From Agrostemma githago (lineage: Eukaryota > Streptophyta > Magnoliopsida > Caryophyllales > Caryophyllaceae), in contig OY288246.1 in NCBI GenBank assembly GCA_958450325.1, positions 41,903,619-41,967,618 on the forward strand: a DNA stretch of 64,000 nt, written 5' to 3'. Under the pieces are notes generated by a model, which was not told the origin of the DNA, did no database searches, and saw only the letters and a program-made list of their open reading frames with translations. The position numbers were made by a program, and so were the translations under genes. Positions 33,464 to 45,493 of the stretch are shown in pieces (position 1 is the first letter of the stretch; each line of letters starts with the position of its first letter).

Positions 33464-34043
33464 GTTTTTTGTATTGCTTGTACGGGTAGTAGTGGCCAAT
33501 GCTTCTCATGCTTGTTTTCTCCTTCTCATTGTGTATTCGATTTGTGGTTGAATGTTTGTGTTTTGAGTAGCATCTTGCATGAATGTTCGGTTCTAGTCTT
33601 AGACACGAGAGTGCGGACTTTGGCTTTGGCGCGAGAGCGCAAACCGACCTTAGTGACTAAGTGGCACCTTCACCCTTGATTACCCAATCAGCCTACTATG
33701 CTTATGAGCCTGACCTAACCCTACTCTTTTCCATATTTGAATTCTCTGTCTCTTTAGTCGATCACCTCCTCTAGTTTGTTTGCTTAGTTAATCTTTAGTT
33801 GATCACAAGTTTTTGTCATAGCTTATTCATTGTTAGTCTTGTTCATACCTCTTCTACCATCATAATTCATCAATCATCATTTCTTTGTGTTTGTTTGTGA
33901 CTTAGCCTTGTTTGTGAGTAGACCATAGTCTAGACATTACATTACCGTCTCCGTGGACACGACCCGACTTACCCTAGCTACCGTTAGGATTAGTTGGTTT
34001 TATATTTGATCGGTAGGATAGACGACAATCCTCACCATCAATT

Positions 34044-34060
34044 TGGCGCCGTTGCCGGGG
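34044..34060 (+). promoter_or_regulatory. Athila-2 primer binding site, unit 1 (tRNA-Asp)
   Basis: TGGCGCCGTTGCCGGGG is the exact complement of the 3' end of plant tRNA-Asp(GUC), which ends CCCCGGCAACGGCGCCA (recalled). It starts three bases after the LTR end CCATCA. Confidence 0.9.
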
Positions 34061-34265
34061 ACGGTGCATGTTTAGACTTAGTTTGGTTATTAGCTAGACT
34101 TAGTTACCCCTCTTGTGCTCTTCTTCTATCTCTTGTGCATATTGTGTAGTTTTTCTTATTTTCTTTAGCTTCTTTTTCTCTTTGTCTTGGGAAGTGCTTG
34201 CTTATTGTCTTTGCCTAGTGCCCATAAGCACTAGGTGTTCTCACGTTTGCTCTAGTGTGTAGTGT

Positions 34266-35851
34266 ATGCCTAGGGGGGAGGCGAATTCTTTCTCTTCAAT
34301 CCAGAGCCGGAAAGACTCTTTAGAGCCTTTCGCCAACGAACGATTGGCCGGGTTAGAATCTCTCAACCAAGTGCTAGCAATACCACCGAAGAACAAGCTC
34401 AAGGATCCGACTTTATCGAGCAACCTCAAGGCAATACCGAAGGGATCTTCATAAATCCTTTTGGTACTTCTCAACCTAGTTTCCCCTCTGCTTCTACATC
34501 AACACCGTCTACACCGTCCTCTCCCGCATATCCAATAATGCCTAAGTTCTCTTCACACTCGACGTTTACGGAGGATGTCTTGCCCGGTCCAACCGCTTTA
34601 CCGGAGGCATATACCGGCAATTTTGTGGCAAAGACTCAATTTATTCAATTGGTCGAGCGAAGTCAATTTAATGGGTTACCAACCGAAGATCCCCATCAAC
34701 ACATGGAAACCTTTTCGGACTATTGCGATGCTATTTCACAGCCGGGAATAACCCAAGACCAAATCCGGTGGGTACTATTTCCTTTCTCTTTGATTGGTAA
34801 AGCAAAGCAATGGTTCAAGGGGTTAGACAAGGCGACTCTTGGTATTAATACTTGGAAGAAGCTACCGTTGGCTTTTTACCAACAATTCTATCCCCCGGAG
34901 AAGACAAATCTATTGAGAGCTTCTATCACGGGATTCCAACAACGTGATGAAGAAAGCCTCTATGAAGCTTGGGAAAGATTCAAAGCCTTGATCCGCTCTT
35001 GTCCTCACCATGGTTTATCACAATGGTTCCTCGTTCAACAATTTTGGAACGGGTTATATGAAGACTCAAGGGCCATACTCAATATGGGATCTAATGGAAG
35101 ATTTACCGAGGTGGATGATGACCAAACTTCGTCACGAATTGAAGAGATGGCGGTCCACAATTCCCAATACTCAAGACCTAGGAAGGCGAATCGAGGAGGT
35201 AGGCACGAGGTCGATGCTATCACACAACTAAGCATTGACCTTGGAGCTCAACTAAAAACTCACATGGAGACCATTGACAAGAAGCTCCAAAGCCACCTCA
35301 ATCAAGTTCAAAGCGCTAGTTCCTCCAACCAACACTCGATTTGTGAAGTAAATGCTTTGAAAGTTGTGCCTCATACACCTTACTATGGGATATGTGATAC
35401 TTGTGGGATAGTTGGACATGAGCTCATATATTGTCGGGGAAGTATTGAGCAAGTGCACGCCTTTCAAGAGTTCAAACAAGATGCCCCTTATCCTAATATG
35501 TACCAAGCTTCCCATCAAGCTTTTCAACAACAAGCTCTACAACACCGACCCTATGTTCCACCTCCCTTAATGGACAACAATCAAGGATACCAAGGTTATC
35601 AAGGCAACCCAAGGCCATTCAACAACTTCAAGCAAAATAACCAAGGTACCTTCAACAACAATCAAGGATTCCAACAAGGAATTTCAATCAAGGACATTAA
35701 AACTACAACCAAGGCAACAATCAAGGCCTTAATCAAGGCAACTCTCATGGGTTCCAAGGGAACCATCAACAACAACAAGCAACTCAAGGTAATCGATAAG
35801 AAAACAAGTCAAGGAGTCGGTCTCCTACTCATGATTATGGCATTCCTCTAG
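34266..35851 (+). pseudogene. Athila-2 gag, unit 1 (frameshifted)
   Basis: The start is at ATG 34266 (MPRG). A six-G run at 34272-34277 shifts the frame. The next frame reads LFNPEPERLFRAFRQR, as in Athila gag N-termini, and runs on through ATG 34538. The retrotransposon gag domain follows (FNGLPTEDPHQHMETFSDYC, GKAKQWFKGLD, FYQQFYPPEKTNLLRASI, FQQRDEESLYEAWERFK, FWNGLYEDSR). A CCHC zinc knuckle CDTCGIVGHELIYC (C-x2-C-x4-H-x4-C) lies at residues 286-299 counted from 34538, then a Gln/Asn-rich tail. Near 35680 a second frameshift leads to a false end at 35851. Both frameshifts are also in unit 2. Confidence 0.85.
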
Positions 35852-37463
35852 CCATCACAAACACTCCTCATAACCAAAAATCTCCCCCTCGGGATTTTGA
35901 CATGCAAAAGTCAATGTTGGACATGCAAAGGAGTCAATTGGAGACACAAAGAACCCAACAAGAAATCATTACTCAACTTCAAAGGGATAACTTGGCAAGA
36001 GATGCTTATGTGAAGATGCTCGAGACCCAAATAGCTCAACTTGCTTCGGGTAGCTCTTCAAGGCAAAAGGGGCAATTACCTCCTCAAGGTGAAGTTGCGA
36101 AATTTGAGCACGTGAATGCTATTACCACGAGGAGCGGTTCATCTTATAACCCTCCCCCACCCCCCAATGAGCATGTACCAATGAAAGAAGTTGTGCCTCC
36201 AATTCAACAAGATCAAAGCTTGGGAAGTCCAATAGAGGAGAAAGTCTTATGGGAGATTGAGAAACCCCAAGAAGACGAGCTTCCCCCACTTCAAGGAAAA
36301 GACAAGGGTAAAAGGAAAGTGTCATTTGAGAAGTCCACTCCTATTGAGCAAAACAAGATTCAAATCAAGTTGACTTTCCCAACAAGGGAAATGAAGACCA
36401 AGGTGGATCTCCAATATGACAAGTTCCTTAATATTGTGAAGAAGTTGGACGTGAGTGTCCCATTTACCGAGCTACTTACCCAAATCCCGGCATATGGAAG
36501 ATTCATGAAAGAAATATTGGCTAGGAAGAGATCCGTTGACAAGGAAGAGACTATAGCGTTCACAAGAGTGGTGAGCGAGCTTATTCAAGGTTCTACGCTT
36601 CCCAAGTTGAAGGATCCGGGTAGTTTCTCGATCCCTTGCACCATAGGCAACTTCAAGATTGAGAGAGAATTATGTGATTTGGGTGCGAGTGTAAGCATCA
36701 TTCCTATTCCATTTGTGAGCGACTTGGGATGAAGGAGCTCAAGAGTACTTCCATTACACTCCAAATGGCCGATAGTTACCTCAACCGACCTTTGGGGATG
36801 TTGGAAGATGTGCCTATTAGAATCGGGAAGTTCTTCATTCCGGTCGACTTCCTTGTACTTCACATGCCGGAAGATGCTATCACTCCCGTTATCCTTGGGC
36901 GCCCATTTCCACACACCGCCGGTGCTATGATCGATGTGAAGAACGGTAGGATCACATTTGAGCTAGGCGACGAGAAGCTCGTGTTTGACCTCCAAGGCAA
37001 CACTTCGCCTACTAATGATGAGTCTTGTAAAATGATCACCGCCACGAAGGACATCGGTCTAGGAGATGGGATGAGTAAAAGCTTGAAGAACGACTTCTAT
37101 GCAATTGAGGATGATGATTCCGAGATTGGGGCGGATGAGTGCCCATATCATGAGTTTGATGACAAGTGCTAAGACAAGAAGGATGATGAGCCTCCCTTGG
37201 GGCCACATGAGGATAGATGGACGTTTGGCTATATACCGAAGGATCGAAAGTACAAGTTCAAGCCATTGAACTTAGTAGATCGGGATGCCCCGGGAACGTC
37301 GAAGCTAGGATGTAATGATCCTTGGAGTGGAGGTTGGTATTCCACTAGCTTGATTGAAGACTTTGCAAGAGCCTTCAATTTGTTTCTTCGTGCCCTTGAT
37401 GGCGATGGAATTGGTAATAGTGTTGTTGAAAAAGAATTGAAGAGTGCAGCATCCTTGGTTTGA
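35852..37463 (+). pseudogene. Athila-2 protease region and C-terminal tail, unit 1; pol absent
   Basis: The frame from 35902 is a Gln-rich coiled-coil segment (MQKSMLDMQRSQLETQ), then a linker with Pro/Lys-rich parts, then the protease start IGNFKIERELCDLGASVSII (DLGAS active-site form usual in Athila). A frameshift just before 36729 splits the protease; the second half reads KELKSTSITLQMAD, FFIPVDFLVLHMPED, PVILGRPFPHTAGAM. TAA at 37170 ends this frame, but the same frame stays open to 37463 with an 88-residue tail (WTFGYIPKDRKYKFKPLNLV, GCNDPWSGGWYSTSLIEDF) that I do not recognise. RT should begin here and is missing. The frameshift and the TAA recur in unit 2. Confidence 0.8.
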
Positions 37464-37722
37464 CGGAGTTCCAAAAGAACCGTCTTATTGTATATACTTC
37501 TTTCTTACTCTTTTAGATTTTGTGAAATTCTTGTGATTTGGTATTTTGTTGAGTGATGTGAGGGAGGGACTTTGATGATTGTGTTTGAGCTTGTTTGGTA
37601 GGTGCAAAGTGAAGATGAATCCTAATGAGGAATGGTCATTGTTAGAGCTTGGATTGTGTGAAGGGGAGTCGGTTTTTTGAAGCTTGGAACGAGCTTTTGG
37701 AGTTATAGAGGGTAAGAAGACT

Positions 37723-37908
37723 CTTCCCGGCCGAGAAGAGTGCATCCCGACCGGGAAGGATGTCATCCCGTCCGAGATGAGTGTGCCAAAAATTGGGTCT
37801 ACTGGAGTGTCATCCCGACCGGGACGAGGTCTTCCCGACCGGGACGAGGTCTTCCCGACCGGGACGGGCAGGTCATCCCGACCGGGACCATCCATCCCGA
37901 CCGGGATG
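37723..37908 (+). repeat. TCCCGACCGGGA array upstream of the Athila-2 3' ORF, unit 1
   Basis: About eight copies of CATCCCGACCGGGA or CTTCCCGACCGGGACGAGGT, partly at 18-bp period. It is the same palindrome as in the LTR array. Unit 2 (56719-56884) has one copy fewer. It is followed by TTTATACCCCC (37960-37970) and a pyrimidine-rich leader. Confidence 0.8.
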
Positions 37909-38108
37909 AGGCCTTGTTCCTCCTTTGGCCTTTTCTCTGTCATGTGAGCCCACCCTACCACTTTATACCCCCTCCCAACCTCCTTACCTATCCTTGCCCT
38001 TATCATATGACCCCTACACTTCATATACACATGTTCACCTCACTTTCTCTTCACTTTACACCGACTTTCACATCAAAACCCATCTCCTTATACCTTTGTG
38101 CTCCAACC

Positions 38109-38204
38109 ATGAAACCATATCGCGATTGGAGAGGAATAGCAATGACGACGACTAGCTACGTGCCGATATTGACTTATGATACGATGGAGAGAGTGAGTTG
38201 CTAA
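38109..38204 (+). pseudogene. Remnant start of the Athila-2 3' ORF, unit 1
   Basis: A 31-codon frame (MKPYRDWRGIAMTTTSYVPI...) starts where the Athila 3' ORF begins in Athila-1: after a GC array, a TATA-like sequence and a C/T-rich leader. The rest of the ORF is gone. In unit 2 (57087 on) the Trp codon in RDW is TAG, so the frame is only seven codons there. Confidence 0.4.
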
Positions 38205-40375
38205 CCGCATGGTACGACAACTATCCTTTCATTTCCGTCTTTTATAGCTTGTCTTCATTTGTTTGTTCCCCTCCCCTTATACACTTTTGTGTCATGGTGG
38301 CCCTCGGTGCCTTGGTATTTGTTGCTCCCGTCTCTCGATGACGTGACTACATCGAGAGTCATTTAAAAATCCAAATTTACAAGATTTTCACCCTTTTTGT
38401 AGGATTTAGTCGGATTTAGGCGGAACCCGGGCTAGGTGACTTGATTACACCTAGTCCTACCCTCCCATTTCCTTTTATTTATTTCTTTTTATTTCTTCCC
38501 CCTTACCATATCTTTTCTTTTCTCGGCCCATGGTGACTTAACTACACCCCGGCCGGCCACATTCTACCCTTTTCTCCACTTTTCTTTTTGATTTTTAGCT
38601 TTATTTTCGTAATTTCTTTTCTTTTCTTGTTTTCGTCTCCATACACTACGGTCGAGCATGAGGACATTGCTCGGCTTAAGTATGGGGGAGCGATATTCTA
38701 TCATCGTTATTTTTATTTTAGTAGTTTTCTCGAAAAATCCTTAAAAACCCTAAACATTTGAAATTTTTTCACAAAAATCAAAAAGTTTTTCTTTTGTGTG
38801 TTTTCCTTTTGTGTCGTTATGTCGTATATTTGTTGTGTTGTGCGTGTTTTGCCTCCCTTTTTCCTTATAGGTTGCTTGAATCACCGATAGCTTTGGAGAG
38901 CTTTCAAGACATCCGGTAACATCTTTTATCCCTTTTTCCCTTTGTCTCTTGAGGAGTTTGGAGGAGATTGTGATGTGGTGTGCTCGGGGGGAGCTTTGTA
39001 CATACTTGTGGTTGATTTGGTGACTTGTTTGGAAGCTCGGGATGGTGTTTGTGTTGTTTATGTGTTCGTTTTGTTTTGTTGCTTTTGCTTCTTTTTCTTT
39101 CGTTCTTTGTTGAGTCTTTGTTTTGTGGTGTGTACTTGTGTCTAGTGTGTAAACAGTTTTCGAAAACCCGGTTTAGAGACTAGTGTGCAAGTGTTTACTT
39201 TCCCTTTCTAGTAGTATGAATCGAGTCTTTGACTTTAGTCTAGTAGAATGACCCTAAATCAATGATTTCGTTCGTTTCTTACCTTGAGTCCACCTAGCTT
39301 ACTAGAGATTTACTACGGGATTTGCATTTTGACCATTATGAACACCCATGGTGTGAAAAGACCTTGGTTGCCGAGTCCCGTCCCCTAGGTGACCGTGTTC
39401 GGAATTGTTTGATTAGTCCAAGTTTCTCCCCTTTTTGTGGGTTTGTAGGGAAAGCGCGCTCCCGACTCACCCATTCCTCTACCTCCTACACATATCCACA
39501 AAATAAGATGCAAATTGTTGAAATCTCTTTCTTAGTTGCAAGAAGAAGCGCCTACAACAAAAAGGGCAAAGAGAAAAAAAGAAAAGATTGAAGAAAAAGA
39601 AAAGGCACAAAAAGCTAAAAAGAAAATACAAAAGATGAAAAAAAGAAATGGCATGGCAACACAAAAAGCAAATATGCAAAAGAAAGAAAATGCCAAAGAA
39701 AATCGTCTCACAAAAAGAAAACTCGCATCCCAAAAATACGCCTTTCGCCGACTATTGCCGTGAAGAGCCTACCAAAGGACCGAGTCCCTAGGAAGGATGA
39801 TAGCGGTAATGGTCGGTCTTCCCTCATTTTGCAAATATATCCACCTTTTTACTTGGACTAGTTGGGCAGTTTTGGGCATGGGACGACCCTCTTGGCTCAT
39901 CGCTAAAGGGGGCGGGGTCTCACTTACCTACACCGTGGTTCATCCTTTTCCCATCCTGCCGATTGTCCCGTAGTACGTTCTTAGAAGGTTAGGAGGAACC
40001 TAGGTAAGTTACCAACGTTTTTGTTGCTTTGTCGTCATACTATTAGGGTTTTGTCCATTTTGGTTTGTATTGCTAGCTTGGGAACGTTGTCACTTGCCTT
40101 GAGTCTTAAACCGGTGCTTCTTTCACCGCTTTTTAGAGGGAAGCGGTATTTGTTTCTTTTTGGGTGCAACCTTTTGTGTGGTTATTTGTATGTTTGTTTG
40201 TTTATGTGTTTTTGTGTCCGGTTGTATCCACGGTTTTGTCGCAAGACCTCACTTGCCTTGCGGAGAGCACTTGTCCTCTAAATGTTCTCGCGTGAGTTGA
40301 AAGGGCGTAGGGTGCGCTAATACCCGCTCGGCTAGTTTAGTAGTTAGTTTGTGCTTACTCGAGGACGAGTAAGGG
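38205..40375 (+). other. Athila-2 3' non-coding region, unit 1
   Basis: No gene is supported. It contains a PPT-like motif at 38661-38690 and an A-rich tract at about 39536-39740 whose frames are low-complexity Lys/Glu-rich. The region holds scattered C/T-rich tracts. Unit 2 (57182-59365) is near-identical; one visible difference is an extra 14 bp in unit 2 near 58909. Confidence 0.6.
38661..38690 (+). promoter_or_regulatory. Internal PPT-like motif in Athila-2, unit 1
   Basis: AGGACATTGCTCGGC followed by TTAAGTATGGGGGAG closely matches the real PPT context (GAGGACGAGTAAGGG then TTAAGTGTGGGGGAG). CGATA follows here; CGATAAG or TGATAAG follows the real PPT. The unit 2 copy is at 57638-57667. 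Confidence 0.55.
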
Positions 40376-40390
40376 TTAAGTGTGGGGGAG
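40376..40390 (+). promoter_or_regulatory. Athila-2 polypurine tract before LTR 2
   Basis: TTAAGTGTGGGGGAG lies immediately before LTR 2. The LTR start here is CGATAAG in place of TGATAAG (one substitution at 40392). Confidence 0.8.
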
Positions 40391-41431
40391 TCGATAAGTG
40401 TAGTTTGTAGTTCCTAGTTTGTCGTGTTTTGGTCCCTTTTTCCTTGCGGAATCGCTCCTTGGGAGCGGTTCATGGGCTACTTATGCTTCCTCTAGTTCGT
40501 TTCATGTTCCCGAGACCATTCATGAAGAGTTTGAGCGATTCCGACTCAATACATACACTTTTCGGAGCCAACGAAGTGAAGGAACGATCACTCGGTGCCT
40601 TGGATTCGACCCCGAGACCTCGGGACCCGATCCCGAGCCCCTTAGACTCGATCCCGAGACCCGAAAGTCGATGAGAAGCCCATGTGAAGCAAGGAGGAAC
40701 CTTAAAGATCATATTGGAGGCCTACAAGACCCATCCCCGACGGGAAGGAACTCATCCCGTCCGGGATGAGGTGCGCAAAAAGCAATGGTTCTGTTTTGGG
40801 TCCGTCCTGGGCGGGACCAATCCGTCCCGGGCGGGACCATCTCGTCCCGGACGAGACGGCCGAGCTGTAGCACGAGACTCTTTTGTCTTCCTCCTTCATT
40901 CTTGTAACCCTATAAATACTCCTTCCTTGTAATGTTTAAGCACCATACTTTACCCTAGATTATTTTAGGCCTCTCTTAAGCATTCAAAACCCTAATTAGC
41001 CTCTCTTCATCTTTAGTTAATCCTTAGTTAACCTTAGTTTAATCTAGGTAATTAATCTTGTAATTTAGAAGATTCTTGAAGACTCATCCAAGATTGACAA
41101 CCTTGGAGATTATTTGGGTTTCTTATTAATGCAAGTTCTCATCTTTTTGTCTTCTTGTTAGTGGGTATAATTTCTCTTCTCTTAATCTTTGTCAATTTAT
41201 CAAGTTTTAATCTTTACATATTGTTTATTTGTTCTTGTTTGTTCATAGTGAATGTTTGGTTGTTTGTGTTGATTTCTCTTAGTATTGTTATTGTTAGTTT
41301 GATAATGAGTGAGTAGATCCCTTGTGGGGTTAGTAGGGGGATTAAGTGTGGATTATGGGTGATTAGGGCTTGATTGTGGGTAAAGGTGATTCATTTGTTG
41401 CCAGTCACTTATTGGGCACACCATGTGTTTG

Positions 41432-43700
41432 TGTGGACATGACATAGGTCCACCCCGACGCGGCCACGCGCGGGTTTGGGGAGGCGAATGAATCTCCATA
41501 TGAGATGGTCAAATTGAAATTTAAATCGAAGTAGGAGTCGCCACCGAATTTTATGGTTATTCGGAACCATTCGAACCCACTCTATGTCGTAGTAGGCCGT
41601 GTACAAAATACGGCCCATTTTCGATGTCAGAGTTTATTGGGTTCGTCCCTTAGCATTGCGATACCTATACCGACATTATCGGATATCGTGTATTGAATGA
41701 CTCTCGTTGCCAATGGATTCGGACATCCGAAAACCATGGTTCTGAGTAAGGGGTGAGGGTACGTGTTGGGAAGTTCACTAAGAACACCCAACCCCGCCTG
41801 CACTTAGCGGCCTTTACTAAGATATCGTTCGTTTTTGGTGTACACGCGTTAGTTCGACGGTTGAATGGTATGCAAACAATATTTTCCCTAAACATGTGAG
41901 AGAAAAATAAATGGGTTGCTAAGTCGTTTAATGCATGTTAAACTAATAGCGTTGAAGTTATTTTAGCATGTGAAGTTCGTTTTAGTCTAATAAAACAAAG
42001 AAATAAATAAATTGCTACAAACACGAGAAAACGAGTTAGTAACGATTGAATAATTTGAATAAAGAAGTAAATAAATAATATGCATGATTTTGGAAACGAC
42101 TTATGACACGTGATGGATTAGCACATGTTGACCGAGGTCGAAGAAAAAAATATTTATCGAAATATATCGCGAAAGTCGCTTTTTATGTAAGATTCGAAAA
42201 GAATAAAAAATAAAAAGCGAGGAAACGAAAAAAAGAGACCCGGCTAAGCAGGCCACCGCGCGAGTCGCCTGACAGGCGCGCGACTCGCGTGGCGGTCTGT
42301 TTGGGTTTTTTTTGTTTTGTCGAAAATCGTCAATTTTTATAAATCGCGTACAAATATGGATTAATTTATGCCCGATTCATATTTTCGATATTCGTCGTAT
42401 TCGATATTCGATTATGAAATCGATATCGAATAGTCGGAATGATTTAAAAAAAAAGTTTGGAAAAAAGTTTGTTCTGAACGAAAAGTAAAAAAAGAATTTT
42501 GAACGAAAAAGATAATTCTCTCCGCGTATAAAATCATCGAATTTTGTTTTAAATAGGATGTGACGATTTTATTAGCATCAACGAGAATTAATTAATTTTG
42601 TTCTTGTTAGATACGATATTTGACTAAAGAATCGATATCGTATTTTAAGAACGTTATAAGAAAAAATAGTTTTTGTAGTATCGATTATTAGAAATAATGA
42701 AAAATATGTGACGAACGACCCATATTAAAAATACGAAACGACCGACGACACGACTCGAAAAAGACGAAAAAACGTGAAGAAAGAAAGAGAAGAAGAGAAG
42801 AATCGGGTTTGATTTACACCCTCAACCTACATGCTTTGTTTTCTCGGGATAAGGCTCGTTGGTAAGTGGCTTAAACTTGGGAGCGTCGAGATGATGCGGG
42901 ATGAGTTAAGGTGTTATTTTGGACGTGTGATGGGACGGGTTTCGGCCGGTTTCTCGGGGTCGGATTCGTCGGTATTTTGGTGTTTGTATGAACGATAAAT
43001 GTGTGTCGAGGTTGATGAATAATTCTAGATTAATTCTGAGTTTTTGATGAATGATCGTGTATGTTCAATGTGTTTTTTTTTTGTGTGTGTCGTGAAGGTC
43101 CTATTTATAAGAGCAGAGTTTTAGGAGAGGTGTCTTGCTTGGACAACAAGAAACACCGGTTTGGATAGGAAACGTAAGAGTTCGAAGGGAACAAGAAGTT
43201 CGTTGCTTGGGGAAGAAGCAAGGAAATCTTGGCTGTTTTGGCTGATTTCGGCCGAGTGTTTGACACTCGGTCGGCAATTGCTTTAGTTTTTCGGATAGAA
43301 TTCCACTTGAGATCAAATTCTATCTTCAACGGAATTGTTTAATGTTTTTGAAGCTGATTTTTTGTAGTATTGGAGTCCAAACCGGACACGTGAGGTGTCA
43401 CGGTTGGTCCGTGAGTCTCGGGAAATATCTTTGACCGGGTTTCGACTCGGTCGCTAAAAGACGGTTTTACCCCTGGTGTCGGAATCGACCCAAATTATTC
43501 TTATTTGACTCGAAACGACCCACTGAGCCTGGATTTGAGGTTGGTTTTGTAAGATTTGTACTCCGTAATAAGTCTAAACCAAATGTCCATGATTACGAGC
43601 CCATATCCGAGTCCATCAAAGCATGTTTGCGTCCGATCATCATCGGGTGTTTGGCGGGAACTATTATAGACACCTGGCGATCAAAATATGGGTTTCTACA
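41432..43700 (-). repeat. Element N copy 2, 3' LTR
   Basis: 2269 bp, TGTGGACATG to GGTTTCTACA on the plus strand. Minus-strand TATA box at plus 43102-43109. GC hairpin at about 42252-42296 (GCGCGAGTCGCC...GGCGCGCGACTCGCG). Confidence 0.87.
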
Positions 43701-45191
43701 GAGCCCCCACTCTGACTGAGGCTTGGACAAGGAAAAAGTCAGAGTAGCTACCAGGTCAATCAAGGATTAAAACCTGACAGACTTCCGATCGGGTCGTTTA
43801 TAGTCCATTAGACCTGCGTGAAGGGCTCGCCAGCCATAGAATAGAAATCATACCTGGGTTGATGTTGATAATGTCGCGGGAGCTTGCCTTGGAAGCTATG
43901 GGTATACCTGTTTACAGGTACATCCTGTCTTAGAATTGCGCGGGAGCTTGCCTTGGAAGCTATGAGTATATCTGTTTACAGATACATCCTGATTCTTCAG
44001 TAGAAAATGTTGCCTGAGCTTTCCACTGGGGGAACTTTTCTTAGAATTTCTCGGGAGTCTTGGGTGTACCTGTATGCTGACACAATTTGTATGTAACATT
44101 TAGGTGAAACACCGACTCATGCTGGGGAAGAAATGATTTTTGATTGATTTTTTGGAAAGAAAATGATTATTTTTTTTTTGAAAATTAGAATGCTTGGGAT
44201 GACTTGATTCCTAATCCGATTCTGACACTAAAGTCTCTGGTTAGGCGTGTATGCCTAGATGAAGTGTGATAAAAATTCCTATTCCCGTGGTGACTAGGAA
44301 AGGGATTTTCTCAAATGGCTAAGTTTTGCGAATTTTAAAATGAGAATTTGAAGAGAGAGATATACCGACCGACTCGACTCTGGACGCGACAAGACGAGTT
44401 GACAGACACGACTGGACTCTCTAAGGGTTGGACCGTGACTCGGTAGGGGATGGGTCACCTAATATGACAAGACTCTTAAGTTGCGCTATTCCGTAGCCTA
44501 GGCGAGTGTCAACACGGTCGAATCCTCGAAATGGGACTGTTTCCGTACGACAGGGCTTTGTGGTGGCAATGCCGTAGACTGGTGTTCTTTTGGATATTCT
44601 TTTGATTTAGGGGTACATTCCCAAAGTGGGTATTGCTTCGAGTCCCTGACCAATTCTCGTCTTCAACTGAGCCGAGTACTAGGACACACTATAGAAAGGA
44701 GGCTAGATCTTTATTCTTTGAATTTATCTGGATTTTGTGAGTGGATGGAGAACTTCTGCCTAGGAGAAGCCCCCAGGATGACAAAGCTAGCTGCTGAGAA
44801 CATGACAGTGTCGTGACCGGAATGATGATGCTTTTTCGAATTTGTGTGAATGTGAATGGTTGTGCCTTTGTCGAAAGGCTGCCTACGTATTCACGTGTAG
44901 TGAAATCAAACCAAACCCTAGTTCAGTGGATTGAAAGATATATAATGGTGCCTAGTTTACTAGGGCTTTGTGTGTACCTAGCCACAACGATTATGTAGGC
45001 TAGGTGCATTCCCAGCGATGTCTTGATCAAAGGGCTAGAATAGTTAGGATGTTGATCCTGTGACTGTGAGCGTTCTCCGGGGTACCCCCCAGAGGTGATG
45101 TGAACTATTTGGGCATGTTCTACATCGACCGCAAATTGAGTTCCCGTGTTTGGGGTTGGTAACTGGTTTGCATGAGGAGAATTGGGATGCG

Positions 45192-45493
45192 ATTTTAACG
45201 AGTTATGCTCTCGGGGATTTTAACGAGTTCTGTTCTCGGGGATTTGATGAGTTTTGCTCTCGGGGATTTTAACGAGTTTTGCTCTCGGGGATTTTAACGA
45301 GTTTTGCTCTCGGGGGGATTTTGAAGAGTTTTGCTCTCGGGGATTTTGACGAGTTTTGCTCTCGGGGGGATTTGACGAGTTTTGCTCTCGGGGATTTTAA
45401 CGAGTTTTGCTCTCGGGGATTTTAACGAGTTTTGCTCTCGGGGATTTTAACGAGTTTTGCTCTCGGGGGGATTTGACGAGTTTTGCTCTAGGG
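45192..45493. repeat. 25-bp tandem array in element N copy 2 (12 units)
   Basis: Same unit as 28312-28664 but two units fewer, with unit variants such as TGAAGAG. The array has changed length since the duplication. Confidence 0.9.

Larger units (their letters stand above)
23491..34040 (+). repeat. Athila-2 LTR 1 (5' LTR), interrupted by element N
   Basis: LTR sequence is 23491-24550 and 33469-34040, about 1632 bp when joined across the insertion, the same as the family's solo LTRs. It starts TGATAAGTG and ends CCTCACCATCA before the primer site. GC array 23831-23980, TATA box 24030-24037. It differs from LTRs 2 and 3 at shared diagnostic sites (GTGCCTAG, CTTTCGGA, CAGGTTCCC). Confidence 0.9.

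Noticed and set aside
37485..38030. Minus-strand frame of 181 residues across the GC array
   Set aside because: It arises from the periodic palindrome array and C/T-rich leader; the plus strand is the element's coding strand and no family fits.
39536..39763. Lys/Glu-rich plus-strand frame
   Set aside because: It is the A-rich tract that Athila elements carry before the 3' LTR; composition alone explains the open frame.
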